Shown piece by piece: positions 8,502 to 17,892 of a stretch of DNA of 64,000 nucleotides (its first letter is position 1; every line of letters starts with the position of its first letter). The notes under the pieces are model-generated. The model was not told the DNA's origin and searched no databases. It worked only from the letters and a program-made list of their open reading frames with translations. This DNA is from G965216255 sp965216255 (GTDB lineage: Bacteria > Bacteroidota > Rhodothermia > Rhodothermales > Bin80): NCBI GenBank assembly GCA_965216255.1, contig OZ244148.1:3162001-3226000 (forward strand), written 5' to 3'. The translations under genes and the position numbers were made by a program.

Positions 8502-9887
8502 ATGACAGTACTTCCCGTGCGCATAGCCATTGTCGGAGCGGGGCCTGCCGGCTTTTATGCAGCCGGGCACCTATTCAAGCGCAAGGATCTCTCGGTAGCC
8601 GTTGATATGTTTGACACGCTGCCGACGCCCTTCGGCCTTGTAAGGAGTGGTGTGGCCCCGGACCACCAGACGATAAAGAAGGTCACGCGAGTCTACGACA
8701 AGATTGCCGGGAATTCCGGATTCCGTTTTTTTGGCAATGTGGAATACGGACGGCATCTATTGCTCGATGATCTATTGCGTCACTATCACATGGTGTATTT
8801 CTCGACGGGTGCGCAAGTGGACCGGCAGCTCGGCATACCCGGTGAAGGCCTTGGACGCAGCTACTCGGCAACAGACTTTGTCGCCTGGTACAACGGACAT
8901 CCTGCCTATCGTGACCGGGTGTTCGACCTTTCCCAGGAATGCGTTGCAGTTGTGGGTGTGGGCAATGTGGCGGTGGACGTCTGCCGCATACTTTGCCGCA
9001 CCACGGAAGAACTCGAAAAGACGGATATCGCCGATTACGCATTGGAAGCACTGGCATTGAGCCGGGTAAAGCGGATTTACATGCTGGGCCGGCGGGGTCC
9101 GGCGCAGGCCGCCTTTAGCAATCCCGAGGTTAAGGAACTGGGTGAATTGGTGGGCGCTGACGTGTATGTACCTTCAGATGAAGCTGTGCCGGATCGGTTT
9201 ACGCTCGCAGCACAGTGCAACAGGGCAACGACCAAGAAACTTGCCATGATCCATGATTTCTCTACCCGCGAACGAACCCGCAAACCGCGTCTTCTGACGA
9301 TTAGGTTCCTGGTATCGCCGGTTGCGCTTAATGACGATGGTACTGGCAGGGTAGGTGGGATTCGGCTGGTAAGGAACGCGTTATATGAAGCCTCTGGCGG
9401 GCGCTTGAAGTCAAGGCCAACCGGCGCATTCGAGGAATTGCCGGTGGGTGCCGTATTTCGGTCCGTGGGATACCGGGGTGTGCGTTTGCCTGGGCTTCCC
9501 TTCAACGATGAGTGGGGCGTCATTCCAAGCCAGAAGGGTCGGGTGACGGATCCCAAAACGGGAAGCTCGGTTGCGGGGCTCTATATTGGCGGCTGGATCA
9601 AGCGTGGTCCGACAGGCGTGATTGGCACAAACAAGGCTGATGCGCTTGAAACGGTTGCGTCCATGTGCGAAGATCTTGCGGCAGGTCGGCATCTCAATCC
9701 GGCCGAGCCGTGCGCGGGAGGCGTCCTAAGAACCGTCCGGGAGCGACAACCGGAGTATGTTTCCTGGGCAGATTGGCTGCGCATCGACGCCATAGAGACG
9801 GAAAGGGGTAGCCATTTTGGGCGGCCAAGAATAAAGTTTACCGAAGTACGAGAAATGCTCTCCGTCACTAGCCTGAAAACCCATTAG
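8502..9887 (+). CDS. fprA: Ferredoxin-NADP+ reductase, FprA/adrenodoxin-reductase type
   Basis: 461 residues. FAD-binding 'IAIVGAGPAGFYAA' (8-21), 'PFGLVRSGVAPDH' (43-55), 'STGAQVDR', NADP-binding 'VAVVGVGNVAVDVCRIL' (148-164), 'GRRGPAQAAF' and the C-terminal FAD motif 'GLYIGGWIKRGPTGVIGTNK' are all present and are diagnostic of this family. It moves electrons between NADPH and ferredoxin in the cytoplasm. A plausible partner, the 7Fe ferredoxin FdxA, is encoded at 33574. ATG at 8502 gives the standard N-terminus; no upstream neighbour in an operon. Confidence 0.93.
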   Translation: MTVLPVRIAIVGAGPAGFYAAGHLFKRKDLSVAVDMFDTLPTPFGLVRSGVAPDHQTIKKVTRVYDKIAGNSGFRFFGNVEYGRHLLLDDLLRHYHMVYFSTGAQVDRQLGIPGEGLGRSYSATDFVAWYNGHPAYRDRVFDLSQECVAVVGVGNVAVDVCRILCRTTEELEKTDIADYALEALALSRVKRIYMLGRRGPAQAAFSNPEVKELGELVGADVYVPSDEAVPDRFTLAAQCNRATTKKLAMIHDFSTRERTRKPRLLTIRFLVSPVALNDDGTGRVGGIRLVRNALYEASGGRLKSRPTGAFEELPVGAVFRSVGYRGVRLPGLPFNDEWGVIPSQKGRVTDPKTGSSVAGLYIGGWIKRGPTGVIGTNKADALETVASMCEDLAAGRHLNPAEPCAGGVLRTVRERQPEYVSWADWLRIDAIETERGSHFGRPRIKFTEVREMLSVTSLKTH

Positions 9888-9927
9888 GAATCAAGGCATG
9901 GCATTGTGCGTCGTATGCGGCTACGGA

Positions 9928-10462
9928 TTATGCGAAGGAAAGCCGTTGCACTTTGTTGTGTAACCAAGGCAGCGGCTCTTGCGCTTGTGCGTAGCCCGCT
10001 GCCATGAGGTGGGGATGGTGGGCCCGGCGTCCGAGCTTTACGATGATGTTCAGGTCTGTAATTGTAACCGTGGTACGACCTTGGACGAGCTTGGCAGAGT
10101 TCGTGTGAGCCTTAGCGGCCTCAAAGCCATGCTTGACCCGCAGGGCGAGCATCCGGTAGAGCACGCTGGCCATCAGGGTCAGCGGTAGATCCACATCGAC
10201 TTTCATGGGTACGGCGGCACTGAGTGCGTCCATCTGGAAGAAGTCAATGACATCGGCAAGCGTGTTTTCGATAATCATGTGGCCTGCATAGCGATGTGCG
10301 GCGGAGCCCTTCATCTGCTTGGTGAGCAACAAGGTGGATTTCTCGTGGCCCAGGTCGGTGATGGCGATCTGCCGCACAGGATCGGGATAGTGGCGCAGTC
10401 CTACGTGTTCGTCGAGCCGGGGTACGATCAAGACGTACGAATGGGCAAACAGGAGTACCCAA
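9928..10462 (-). pseudogene. DDE transposase, C-terminal fragment
   Basis: The minus frame encodes 'KSTLLLTKQMKGSAAHRYAG', 'HMIIENTLADVIDFFQMDAL', 'LPLTLMASVLYRMLAL' and 'GRRAHHPHLMAAGY'. The 'RYaghmiIENtlADvIdFF.mdaLs' block carries the catalytic Glu of DDE transposases I recall from IS1634/IS4-like groups. The first two catalytic Asp residues would lie upstream and are absent, so only about the last third survives. No terminal repeats could be paired. Confidence 0.7.
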
Positions 10463-10781
10463 GCCTCACATCAATCCCAGAGCTTGGAAATCGAGGCTAG
10501 GGCATCGACGTGGAGCAAATGGCCATTGGTTACGGCAATGGGGGTTGCGGGCCACTAGATGAAACATGCAGAGGGACACACGCCGCTGGTCATGGACACG
10601 TCCCTGCCCATATCTCTGCCGGCGGGCACTGCGTTGCGAACCGGTCGCTGCACGGTTGTTGCAAAATGGCGGGGTATAAAGAAGCCCGGCTGCGGTGTAG
10701 GCCAGGCGCATTTGTGGCAGCCGGCGGTTTCCAGTTCACGCGGATGACCGCAGGAACAAGAGGGCAAGTCTTGCAGGCCTT
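10463..10781. other. No recognisable gene
   Basis: Short overlapping frames only, one Cys-rich (10555-10767, minus), without recognisable homology. Likely debris upstream of the truncated transposase plus the tag promoter. Confidence 0.4.
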
Positions 10782-11381
10782 ATGACGCGTTTGGTTGAAA
10801 TGTCCGATACGGCTTCGAGATGCGAATGGGTGGGTACGGATCCTATCGAGGTAGCCTATCATGATCAGGAATGGGGCGTCCCCCTGCGCGACGACGCCCT
10901 GATCTTTGAATTCCTGATTCTGGAAGGAGCTCAGGTTGGTCTGAACTGGATTACCATACTGCGCAAGCGGAAAAACTACCGGGCAGCCTATTGCGGCTTT
11001 AAACCCGAGGCCGCCGCACGCTTTGGCGCAATCGAGACAGAGGCTCTTCTTCGGAATCCCGGCATTGTGCGCAACCGGCTCAAGGTGGAGAGCGCCATAA
11101 GCAATGCCCGTGCGATACTGCGTGTGCAGCAGGAAATGGGCTCATTCAGCCAATACATATGGTCCCTTGCAGGTGGAGTGCCCCGCGTAAATCACTGGAG
11201 GTCGCTCGAGGAAATTCCGGCCAAGACGCCGGATTCCGTGAGGAGGAGCCAGGCACTGAAGAAGCGCGGATTTTCCATTGTCGGGCCCACGATCTGCTAT
11301 GCCTTCATGCAGGCTACAGGCATGGTTAACGATCATGTGACCTCGTGTTTTCGGCATCCTGCCGCAGGGGCTGGCAGCTAA
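10782..11381 (+). CDS. tag: DNA-3-methyladenine glycosylase I
   Basis: 199 residues, typical for Tag. It excises 3-methyladenine from alkylated DNA to start base excision repair. Visible landmarks: 'RCEWVGTDPIEVAYHDQEWG' (zinc ligands C14 and H27), 'ILEGAQVGLNWITILRKR' and the C-terminal zinc ligands in 'NDHVTSC'. The start at 10782 overlaps nothing; ATG at 10800 ('MSDTASRCEW') is an alternative closer to the usual family N-terminus. The 3' end overlaps the convergent C13-like gene by 4 nt. Confidence 0.93.
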   Translation: MTRLVEMSDTASRCEWVGTDPIEVAYHDQEWGVPLRDDALIFEFLILEGAQVGLNWITILRKRKNYRAAYCGFKPEAAARFGAIETEALLRNPGIVRNRLKVESAISNARAILRVQQEMGSFSQYIWSLAGGVPRVNHWRSLEEIPAKTPDSVRRSQALKKRGFSIVGPTICYAFMQATGMVNDHVTSCFRHPAAGAGS

Positions 11382-12367
11382 TTCCCCGCTGCTTCTATCC
11401 GTTCATTTAGACGTGCCAGGGACACGAACAGGCGCTCCAGTTCGGCAAAGTACTGCTCTTCGGGTAAGCTGGGCCTGCGTGACTTGAGCTCAGCGATGTC
11501 CCGCTCAAGGTTGTTTCTGGAACTTGTGAGCGAGGTTGCTTCGGCTGGCCCTTCCGTGGTCTCCCCCGGCCTGAAATACGTGACCTGGGCCAGGTACCCT
11601 TCCGAGGCTGCACCGAGTTCTTCCAGCTGATATCCGGTTCCATCGCCCGTGTCGTCCAGCAAACTATGCTCCGTCGCCAAATGGCCGGTAGCCGCAAAAG
11701 ATGCCGCCACATTTTCCGCAGCGAATTGAAAGGCTTCTCGAACGGATAGCTTGCCGTCCTTGTCCAGATCCGCCGAAGGGCTTGCAAGCGCCTCAACGAG
11801 GAACTGTGGAAAAATGGTCTGATTTTGCTGTGTTCCGGTCCGCGTGGCGGTGATAATGATGCGATCCGGTGCACTGATCTCGCTGATAAACGGCGCGCTC
11901 GCACTCGCGGTATTTATAAACACGGTGCGTCCTGACGGTAGCTTATTCAAGAGCTCGGCATAGTGCGTCGCGTCTAGATCGCGACGCGGGATATTGAATC
12001 GTGCGGCGCGCCCGTCATAGCTACCATGTCCGAATAGGAGCACGAAAACGTGGTCGTCAAGCGACAACTCGCCGGCAAGAGTCTCAAAATGAGCACGAAT
12101 GTTTTCAGACGTAGAGACGCTGGAAACGAAGGCTTCGTTGGCCAGGGCACCCTCGGCGAGCACCACTACAAGCTCTTCATCAAAGCCCAGCGGCCCCACG
12201 AGGGCCTGACGGGCATCGTAGAGATACTGCCGGAAGCGGTCCGTTTGCTCGGGAGTTCCTCCGATGCCGCCGATCAGTACGGCGTGGCGCTCCTGCGCGG
12301 CCAGCACCAGGTGCGGCCCCAGGCACGTGGCCAGCAGACTAACAGCCAGGATTCTCGAACCCGTCAC
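11378..12367 (-). CDS. C13/legumain-like secreted protein with EF-hand-like loop
   Basis: 329 residues with a signal peptide (to about 'LVLAAQE'). The fold resembles C13 (caspase/legumain clan) peptidases: a beta strand 'HAVLIGGIGG', the His loop 'FVLLFGHGSYDG' and the strand 'RTVFINTASASAPF'. In legumains this last position is E-A-C-E-S-G; here the nucleophile Cys position reads Ser (T-A-S-A-S). A calcium-loop-like 'DLDKDGKLSVREAF' lies near residue 200, and the C-terminus is a predicted coiled coil ('NNLERDIAELKSRRPSLPEE'). The start is GTG at 12367, overlapping the upstream TGA (GTGA). It is the last gene of the DUF58/VWA operon. Whether it is enzymatically active is unknown. Confidence 0.75.
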   Translation of the reverse strand: MTGSRILAVSLLATCLGPHLVLAAQERHAVLIGGIGGTPEQTDRFRQYLYDARQALVGPLGFDEELVVVLAEGALANEAFVSSVSTSENIRAHFETLAGELSLDDHVFVLLFGHGSYDGRAARFNIPRRDLDATHYAELLNKLPSGRTVFINTASASAPFISEISAPDRIIITATRTGTQQNQTIFPQFLVEALASPSADLDKDGKLSVREAFQFAAENVAASFAATGHLATEHSLLDDTGDGTGYQLEELGAASEGYLAQVTYFRPGETTEGPAEATSLTSSRNNLERDIAELKSRRPSLPEEQYFAELERLFVSLARLNERIEAAGN

Positions 12368-14652
12368 GGCAGTCCTTTCCGTCTACGGTAGAACCATTCT
12401 GTGGTGAGCAGCAGCACGGCCACAAGAAGCAGCGCGGGCATGTCCCAAAGGTACTGCGCGTGGAAAACGGACGTGCTGGTGCGCCGGCTTCGCAAGTTGA
12501 CGGGGATCTTGACTACCTCTGCCGGCCCGTAGTAGTAGTCCCCCGCAAGCTCCTCCAGAAGACCACGTTTCAGGGTGGCGTCTTCAAATTCTTTCTTTGA
12601 CGGGCTGACCAGGAAATAACGTTCGTGCTTCCCAACCGGTTCTCCCGCAATGGTGGCCCAAATCGTGAGGGCGTGGATGCCCTCTGATTGTGGCGCCAAG
12701 TTTGCCGTATAGCTGCCTTCGGATGTCAATTCCCCGTCAAAGCGTACCGGTTGCAGGCCTCCGGATGGATCTCGAACCTCTCCTCGTACTTCGGCGCCTG
12801 CTAGTAACCTGTAGCTCGGATCATACACCTGCACGGTTGCCAAGAGCTCTTCGCCGGGTGCTAGGAGATCACGCGCAAGGTCCAGATGGGCGCGGTTCGG
12901 GCTTGAGGCTGCAAGCCACCGGGATAGCTGTTGCCAGAATCGCTCATGGCGGGCGTCTTCGGCATCCAGCAGCATCTGCCAGCGCCATGTACTGCTAGTA
13001 GCCAGCACAGCGCTGCGACCCTTACCATAGCGCTGCACGACCAGGATTGGCTCTTCGCCGCCGTAGTCGTCCAGTGGCTTTTGCGCCAGTATCTGGGCTC
13101 CTGGCTTGACGGCACCCAAATAGTTGATGCTGGTCAGCAAAGGCATTTCGGCCCATCGAAGCCTGTTGGTGATGGCATTGGGGGAGAATTTAAGTATGGG
13201 GTTGTCCAGGCCCTTGGCAGTAGGGCGGAAGGCGTAGCCCTGCATCGCGGAATTCGGGTCCTGTGGATCCGAAAACCGCTGAGGAATGACCTGGCGCCGG
13301 CCTGGATCCAGCGCGACAGGAAGCATGTCCGCAATGGGCGTCATCCCGTAATCACCTTCCGCGAAGGACCGCCGCCCGCCTGTCATTAGGAGGCCGCCGC
13401 CGCGTACCCGGACAAAGGCCTCAATTAGACCGAGCTGCTCGAAGGAAAATGCGGAGGCCTCCACGTCACCCAGGATGAGCGCCTTAAAGCGATACAGCTC
13501 TTCCGGCGCGGTAGGGAATCCGCCGGCAAGCTCTTGGGGCGTCTTTATGCCCTGCCGGTATAGTTTGCCCGTGCCCGTGCGCGTTATGGATGTAAAGTCG
13601 ACTACCTGGTCGCGCTCAAGGGCACGCTTGATGAATTTGAAATCTTGCCGGGGATGGCCCTCGAAATAGAGCACCCGCAGCGTGTCGCGCCTCGCGTTAA
13701 TGACAATATCTACTTGGTTATTCTCCACATTGAGTTCATCCGATGCTGCTTCCATGGCAATGCGATAGGCGCGCGCCTCCTTAGCTTTAGGCTCAAAGAA
13801 AAAGGTTAAGTGGTCAATGTCACCGCTTCCGGAAAGGGGGCGGGTCTCGCTGAAAACCGGTTCACCGGCGTCGAGCACCTGAAACGTAACGGGGCCAGTC
13901 TCTTCGGCCGAGGTCCGCACCTTCACGTCTATTTCTGCGCCCGCGTTGTCTCCTACGCCCTTGCTTACGGCCACTTCAAGGATTTCACGCTCCGGTTCGT
14001 GGTGCTCGGATCCGAGCCCTACGACATGCAGCCCGATGCCCAGGTCGCGGATTTTGTCGGCTTTAGCTTGGGGTACGTCCGTGCTGTTGTCATTGCCATC
14101 TGTTAGCAGGACGATGCCCGCAAGAGGCAGGCCGCGAAAATCTGACGCTACGCGGTCAAGCACCGTTGCAATGTTGGTACCCGTCCCGTCGGGCGTGCCC
14201 ACGAGGGTATCTACGCGGGCCGCTCCTGCGCTAAATGTGTATAGGCGCACCTTGAAATCACGACGGATTTCGTCAAGGATGCCGATTGCGTCGTCGTACA
14301 GCAGCTTCCGGGCCTCGTCCATGCGGGTAAGGCCCGCCGTCCCGTCCGCCAATGACATGCTCCCGGAGGCGTCTACCAATACGGCCACGAAGTTCTCGTC
14401 TGGCGTAATGTCCGGTGTGATCAGTGCGGGTTCGAACAATGGCAGGAAAAGCAGTAGCAGGGCGCCAAGGCGTAGGCCGAGTGTGGTAATCCGCACGCGG
14501 GCCGAGGCCGGGCCGCGCATGTGGGCGGCGCAGACGCCGCTCACAAGTACTAGCAGTAACAGCGCATACAGATAGGCCGCCTGACCGGGCTGGAAGCCGA
14601 CTTCTCCTTCGGCAAACTGCACCCAGTTAAACTTGAATAGCCACTCAAACAT
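12364..14652 (-). CDS. Membrane-anchored VWA-domain protein (glutamine-amidotransferase-like C-region)
   Basis: 762 residues from ATG 14652 ('MFEWLFKFNWVQF'), 23 nt after the upstream stop and preceded by GGCAAGGG. Two N-terminal membrane segments (about 27-43 and 57-75) are followed by a von Willebrand A domain with a complete MIDAS start 'VLVDASGSMS' (D94, S96, S98) and 'GIVLLTDGNDNS'. Next comes an Ig-like/GATase1-like part ('LRVLYFEGHPRQDFKFIKRA', 'RGGGLLMTGGRRSFAEGDYG', 'YGKGRSAVLATSSTWRWQ') and a final membrane helix ('PALLLVAVLLLTTEWFYRR'). The family sits with MoxR/DUF58/Bat genes in Bacteroidota and is thought to act in envelope complexes; no specific reaction is established. Confidence 0.85.
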   Translation of the reverse strand: MFEWLFKFNWVQFAEGEVGFQPGQAAYLYALLLLVLVSGVCAAHMRGPASARVRITTLGLRLGALLLLFLPLFEPALITPDITPDENFVAVLVDASGSMSLADGTAGLTRMDEARKLLYDDAIGILDEIRRDFKVRLYTFSAGAARVDTLVGTPDGTGTNIATVLDRVASDFRGLPLAGIVLLTDGNDNSTDVPQAKADKIRDLGIGLHVVGLGSEHHEPEREILEVAVSKGVGDNAGAEIDVKVRTSAEETGPVTFQVLDAGEPVFSETRPLSGSGDIDHLTFFFEPKAKEARAYRIAMEAASDELNVENNQVDIVINARRDTLRVLYFEGHPRQDFKFIKRALERDQVVDFTSITRTGTGKLYRQGIKTPQELAGGFPTAPEELYRFKALILGDVEASAFSFEQLGLIEAFVRVRGGGLLMTGGRRSFAEGDYGMTPIADMLPVALDPGRRQVIPQRFSDPQDPNSAMQGYAFRPTAKGLDNPILKFSPNAITNRLRWAEMPLLTSINYLGAVKPGAQILAQKPLDDYGGEEPILVVQRYGKGRSAVLATSSTWRWQMLLDAEDARHERFWQQLSRWLAASSPNRAHLDLARDLLAPGEELLATVQVYDPSYRLLAGAEVRGEVRDPSGGLQPVRFDGELTSEGSYTANLAPQSEGIHALTIWATIAGEPVGKHERYFLVSPSKKEFEDATLKRGLLEELAGDYYYGPAEVVKIPVNLRSRRTSTSVFHAQYLWDMPALLLVAVLLLTTEWFYRRRKGLP

Positions 14653-14675
14653 CCCTTGCCTGCGGGAAAAGACGT

Positions 14676-17600
14676 TTACCGCGAAGTGGCATGCTTCGAG
14701 AGAGATTCGAAATATTTTTCGACCATGGCCCTGTACTCGGCAGGGACCTCGTCTCTTCTGCTTCCATAGAGCTGGCGGGCAAGCTGCAAGTAATCCAGCC
14801 GTTGCCACAGCTCCGCCTCCAGTTCGGATAGCGGGTCATAGAAGCGATCCCCAAAGAAGGATTTCGCTGATTCTTCGTCGAGGAGCACGCCCGTATGGTC
14901 GGCACGTACCAATGCATTTTGGACGCTCGTCAGGGCACGCTGCATGGCCTCATTGCCGGCATTCTCTCGGTGCAGACGTTCCACCATGTCCCGGGCCTGC
15001 GACAACTGCCGCTGCAGGCGAGTCTCAAGTGCCCGTTCATCATCGCCTCCAGCGCGCTGACTCTGAGCGTCCAGTCGCCGCAATTCCGATTGCAAAGCCT
15101 GAATGTCATTCAATGCTCGGGCAAGCTCTTCTTCCTCCGTGACGGGGAGGCCTTGCGAAAGTGCTTCCTGCGGCCTTTTGAGGCGCTCCATGCCCTTGAG
15201 GATCTCCCCTTCAATACGACCGGCCGTATCGGTCCAGCCATTTTGCAGCGCTTCGCGGGAAGCGCGCATATGGTCCATAAGCCGACCACGCATGGCCTGC
15301 TGCTGCAGATTACGCAAGGCAGTTGCAAGCGCCTGATCTTGGCCCCGGGCCAGGCGCTCCATGTCCCGCGCTTCCCGGAGCAATTCTTGCGTTTCCTCCA
15401 GAATCACGGCGCGCTCCTCTTCCAGCGCATTTGCCGCACTGCGGTCCCTTTCGGGAGCTTCCATTATCTCTTGGGCGAGGCGGTTTTCGCGCTCGGTCAG
15501 CGCGTTTAGATCCTGTCCCAGCGCCTCTACGCGTTCGCGCAGCGAACCACGGGAGGCGATCTGCATATCCTGCTGCAGTTGGCGCAATTCGTTAAGTGCC
15601 TGCTGCTGTCGTCCCATCGCCTCGGTCATGTTGTTACGCCGAAGTGCCTGCTGCGCCTCGGTCATATTGCGCGCTGCGCGCCCAAGCCGCTGCTGCATGG
15701 ATTCCGATCCCGTCTGCTGCATGGATTCCGTAAATTCCTGCAGCTGTTGCCGGAGGTCATCCTGCTCCCGTTTGAGCCGGTCAACGAAGCGTTTCCTGGC
15801 CTTTCCTTGCAGCTGGTTGGGATTGGAATTTTCCGCAAGATCTTGCTGCCTGCGGGCCAAATCCTTTACGCGCTGCATGGCCGCATCCAGTTCCTGGGCC
15901 TGCTCTGCCGGAGAGCCCTGCTGCTGAACTTCATATTTGTTCTTGGAAATATCAAGCTCCAGGTCCATCAGCTCGGACATGCGCTCCTCGGTGGCGGACA
16001 TCCCCCCGCCCATGCCGCGCTGCTGCTGCGCAACCTGGCGCTCTGTATGCAGCGCGTCGGCACGAAGCAAGTTGTTTAGTGCCCGGCGCTCGGGCGTCAG
16101 TGCACGTCGAAGCTCATGCTCCTCAAGATCCGCGGCTGCCACCTCCATCTCGGAGACGGCCTTCTGCAGGTATTCCACAACCTGGCGCTGCGTCTTGTCA
16201 GCGCGTAGTTCAAGAGAAAGGGCCGTCGTTTCGATGCGGCCGGCTATGTTCTTCTGCAGATTCCTTTGCGCCTGCACAAGTGCCTCTAGCGAGGCATCAT
16301 AGTCGCGATGATCCTCTTGGCTCCGTAGAAGCCTCCAAGTGGCAGCAATAATTTCCTGCTGGTTGATCACAAGGCCGCTCTGGCGCTGTGCACCCTGGCC
16401 TGCTCCGGGGTTGGCGGCCTGCGTGAACGACTGGTCGAACGGCCGGATCTCTATAAAGTACATGTCCGAGGTCTCCTCTTGGAATGCATCCCGGGCCTGC
16501 AAATAGTAGGTAATGACGTCTCCCGGTTCCACCGAAAAATCCTCCAGGAAAAGGAGCGTCTCTCCGGAAGCGGCTGTTCCGCCCCCGCTTGCAAGCATAT
16601 CCAGCGCAGTTTCCGGCTCGCCGTTGACGGAATAGAACAATTCAAATGCCGCAATACCGTAATCATCTTGGGCATCTGCCGCAATGAGGACTTCTTCCAC
16701 GGCACTTGCACGCGTATCCCTTCCGGGACCCCTGATGGTAATCCTCGGCTTTGCGTCCGGAACAGGAATGATCTGGTACTGGTCCGGAAACTTGTTCGTG
16801 TTGCCGTCCGCGTCTGTCAATCGCAGCGAATAGAGATCTTCTTCCCTCAGAGTAATTGTGGCGGTGAACGTATCAGCGCCCGAGCGTTCGAATGGCACGG
16901 CACTGCTGTTGCCAAATATCATCGCGGCCTTCTCTGCCGGACCCGTGGCGTGAACTGTTATTTCCACACGCGAACCTTCTGGCCCTCGAATGTTGCCCTT
17001 GTCCGTCTCCGTCCTGTCCGGTAGCCCGGTATAGGCGGGAAATCGGAACGCGAGATCAATACGCGCGACGGCCGGGAATTCGAACAGGGAAATACGAAAC
17101 ACGTCAGACCGCCTGCCATCAGCCTCTATGTAATATGCTATGGCTTCCTGTATGTCAAAGAATTCCCAAAGGAAGGAGTGTGCATCCAGTCCGGGCTGCA
17201 TCGTGGTTCGGGTCCATTTTTGATCTCCCTGCTTATATGCGATGCGTACTTCGTCGTTGAATGCCTTTCTGAAGGCCGCAATAACCTGTTGAGCCTCTCC
17301 CTTTTCCACATCCACATTGCCGGGCGATATGGTCATGAATGGCCGCGGAGCAAGCTCGCCTCGCTGGATTTCGGATGCGGTCAAACGGATGCGGTCTAGA
17401 TTTGCGAACCCGAAAATCAGAAACGCTGCAACGCCGCCGCCGGCGATATACAGGAAAAACCTTTCCCTCAGCCGACTGACAATCGTGCCCGGGAAAATGC
17501 GCGTTGTCCGGGCGGCAGCATCTTCAAGCAGGTTGTCGAGTAGAGGTTCATTCCCAGCCGGGGCGGCCTCCACGGCACTGTTGAGCCGATCTTCCAGGTC

Positions 17601-17891
17601 AGGAATGTGCTCTTCGATAAACAATGCGATTTGCTCGTCGCTAAGGGTACGGAGCGCCGGTCTAACCAGGAATTTAGCTAGCACCCACACCATGCCGGCC
17701 GTCGCTGCGAGGGCGGCAAGAAGTAGGGTCACGGGCCGCTCTGCCAAGGCGGGATACCAGAAAAAGAGGGTGGTAAGGCACACAAGAAGCGCCAGGAGAT
17801 TGATGGCTCCGCCCCTCAGCAGATTGCGCCGGTGGTAGCGTGTCCGCACCTGTTGAACCAGCGCATCAATGTTTCTGCGGGTCCTCTGCAT
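14676..17891 (-). CDS. DUF4175-family membrane protein with long coiled coil
   Basis: 1071 residues from ATG 17891 ('MQRTRRNIDALVQQ'), which sits directly behind the upstream TAG (17893-17895) with GTAGG before it. Three N-terminal membrane segments ('INLLALLVCLTTLFFWY', 'PVTLLLAALAATAGMVWVLA', 'FLYIAGGGVAAFLIFGFA') precede a beta-rich extracytoplasmic part with Ig-like repeats ('RFPAYTGLPD', 'DDYGIAAFELFYSVNGEPE'). Roughly residues 500-1000 are highly Gln/Glu/Arg-rich and heptad-like ('LNELRQLQQDMQ', 'LRQQLQEFTESMQQ'), so a very long coiled coil. This is the DUF4175 architecture, of unknown molecular function but recurrently in BatA/VWA operons. Confidence 0.85.
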   Translation of the reverse strand: MQRTRRNIDALVQQVRTRYHRRNLLRGGAINLLALLVCLTTLFFWYPALAERPVTLLLAALAATAGMVWVLAKFLVRPALRTLSDEQIALFIEEHIPDLEDRLNSAVEAAPAGNEPLLDNLLEDAAARTTRIFPGTIVSRLRERFFLYIAGGGVAAFLIFGFANLDRIRLTASEIQRGELAPRPFMTISPGNVDVEKGEAQQVIAAFRKAFNDEVRIAYKQGDQKWTRTTMQPGLDAHSFLWEFFDIQEAIAYYIEADGRRSDVFRISLFEFPAVARIDLAFRFPAYTGLPDRTETDKGNIRGPEGSRVEITVHATGPAEKAAMIFGNSSAVPFERSGADTFTATITLREEDLYSLRLTDADGNTNKFPDQYQIIPVPDAKPRITIRGPGRDTRASAVEEVLIAADAQDDYGIAAFELFYSVNGEPETALDMLASGGGTAASGETLLFLEDFSVEPGDVITYYLQARDAFQEETSDMYFIEIRPFDQSFTQAANPGAGQGAQRQSGLVINQQEIIAATWRLLRSQEDHRDYDASLEALVQAQRNLQKNIAGRIETTALSLELRADKTQRQVVEYLQKAVSEMEVAAADLEEHELRRALTPERRALNNLLRADALHTERQVAQQQRGMGGGMSATEERMSELMDLELDISKNKYEVQQQGSPAEQAQELDAAMQRVKDLARRQQDLAENSNPNQLQGKARKRFVDRLKREQDDLRQQLQEFTESMQQTGSESMQQRLGRAARNMTEAQQALRRNNMTEAMGRQQQALNELRQLQQDMQIASRGSLRERVEALGQDLNALTERENRLAQEIMEAPERDRSAANALEEERAVILEETQELLREARDMERLARGQDQALATALRNLQQQAMRGRLMDHMRASREALQNGWTDTAGRIEGEILKGMERLKRPQEALSQGLPVTEEEELARALNDIQALQSELRRLDAQSQRAGGDDERALETRLQRQLSQARDMVERLHRENAGNEAMQRALTSVQNALVRADHTGVLLDEESAKSFFGDRFYDPLSELEAELWQRLDYLQLARQLYGSRRDEVPAEYRAMVEKYFESLSKHATSR

Positions 17892-17892
17892 C

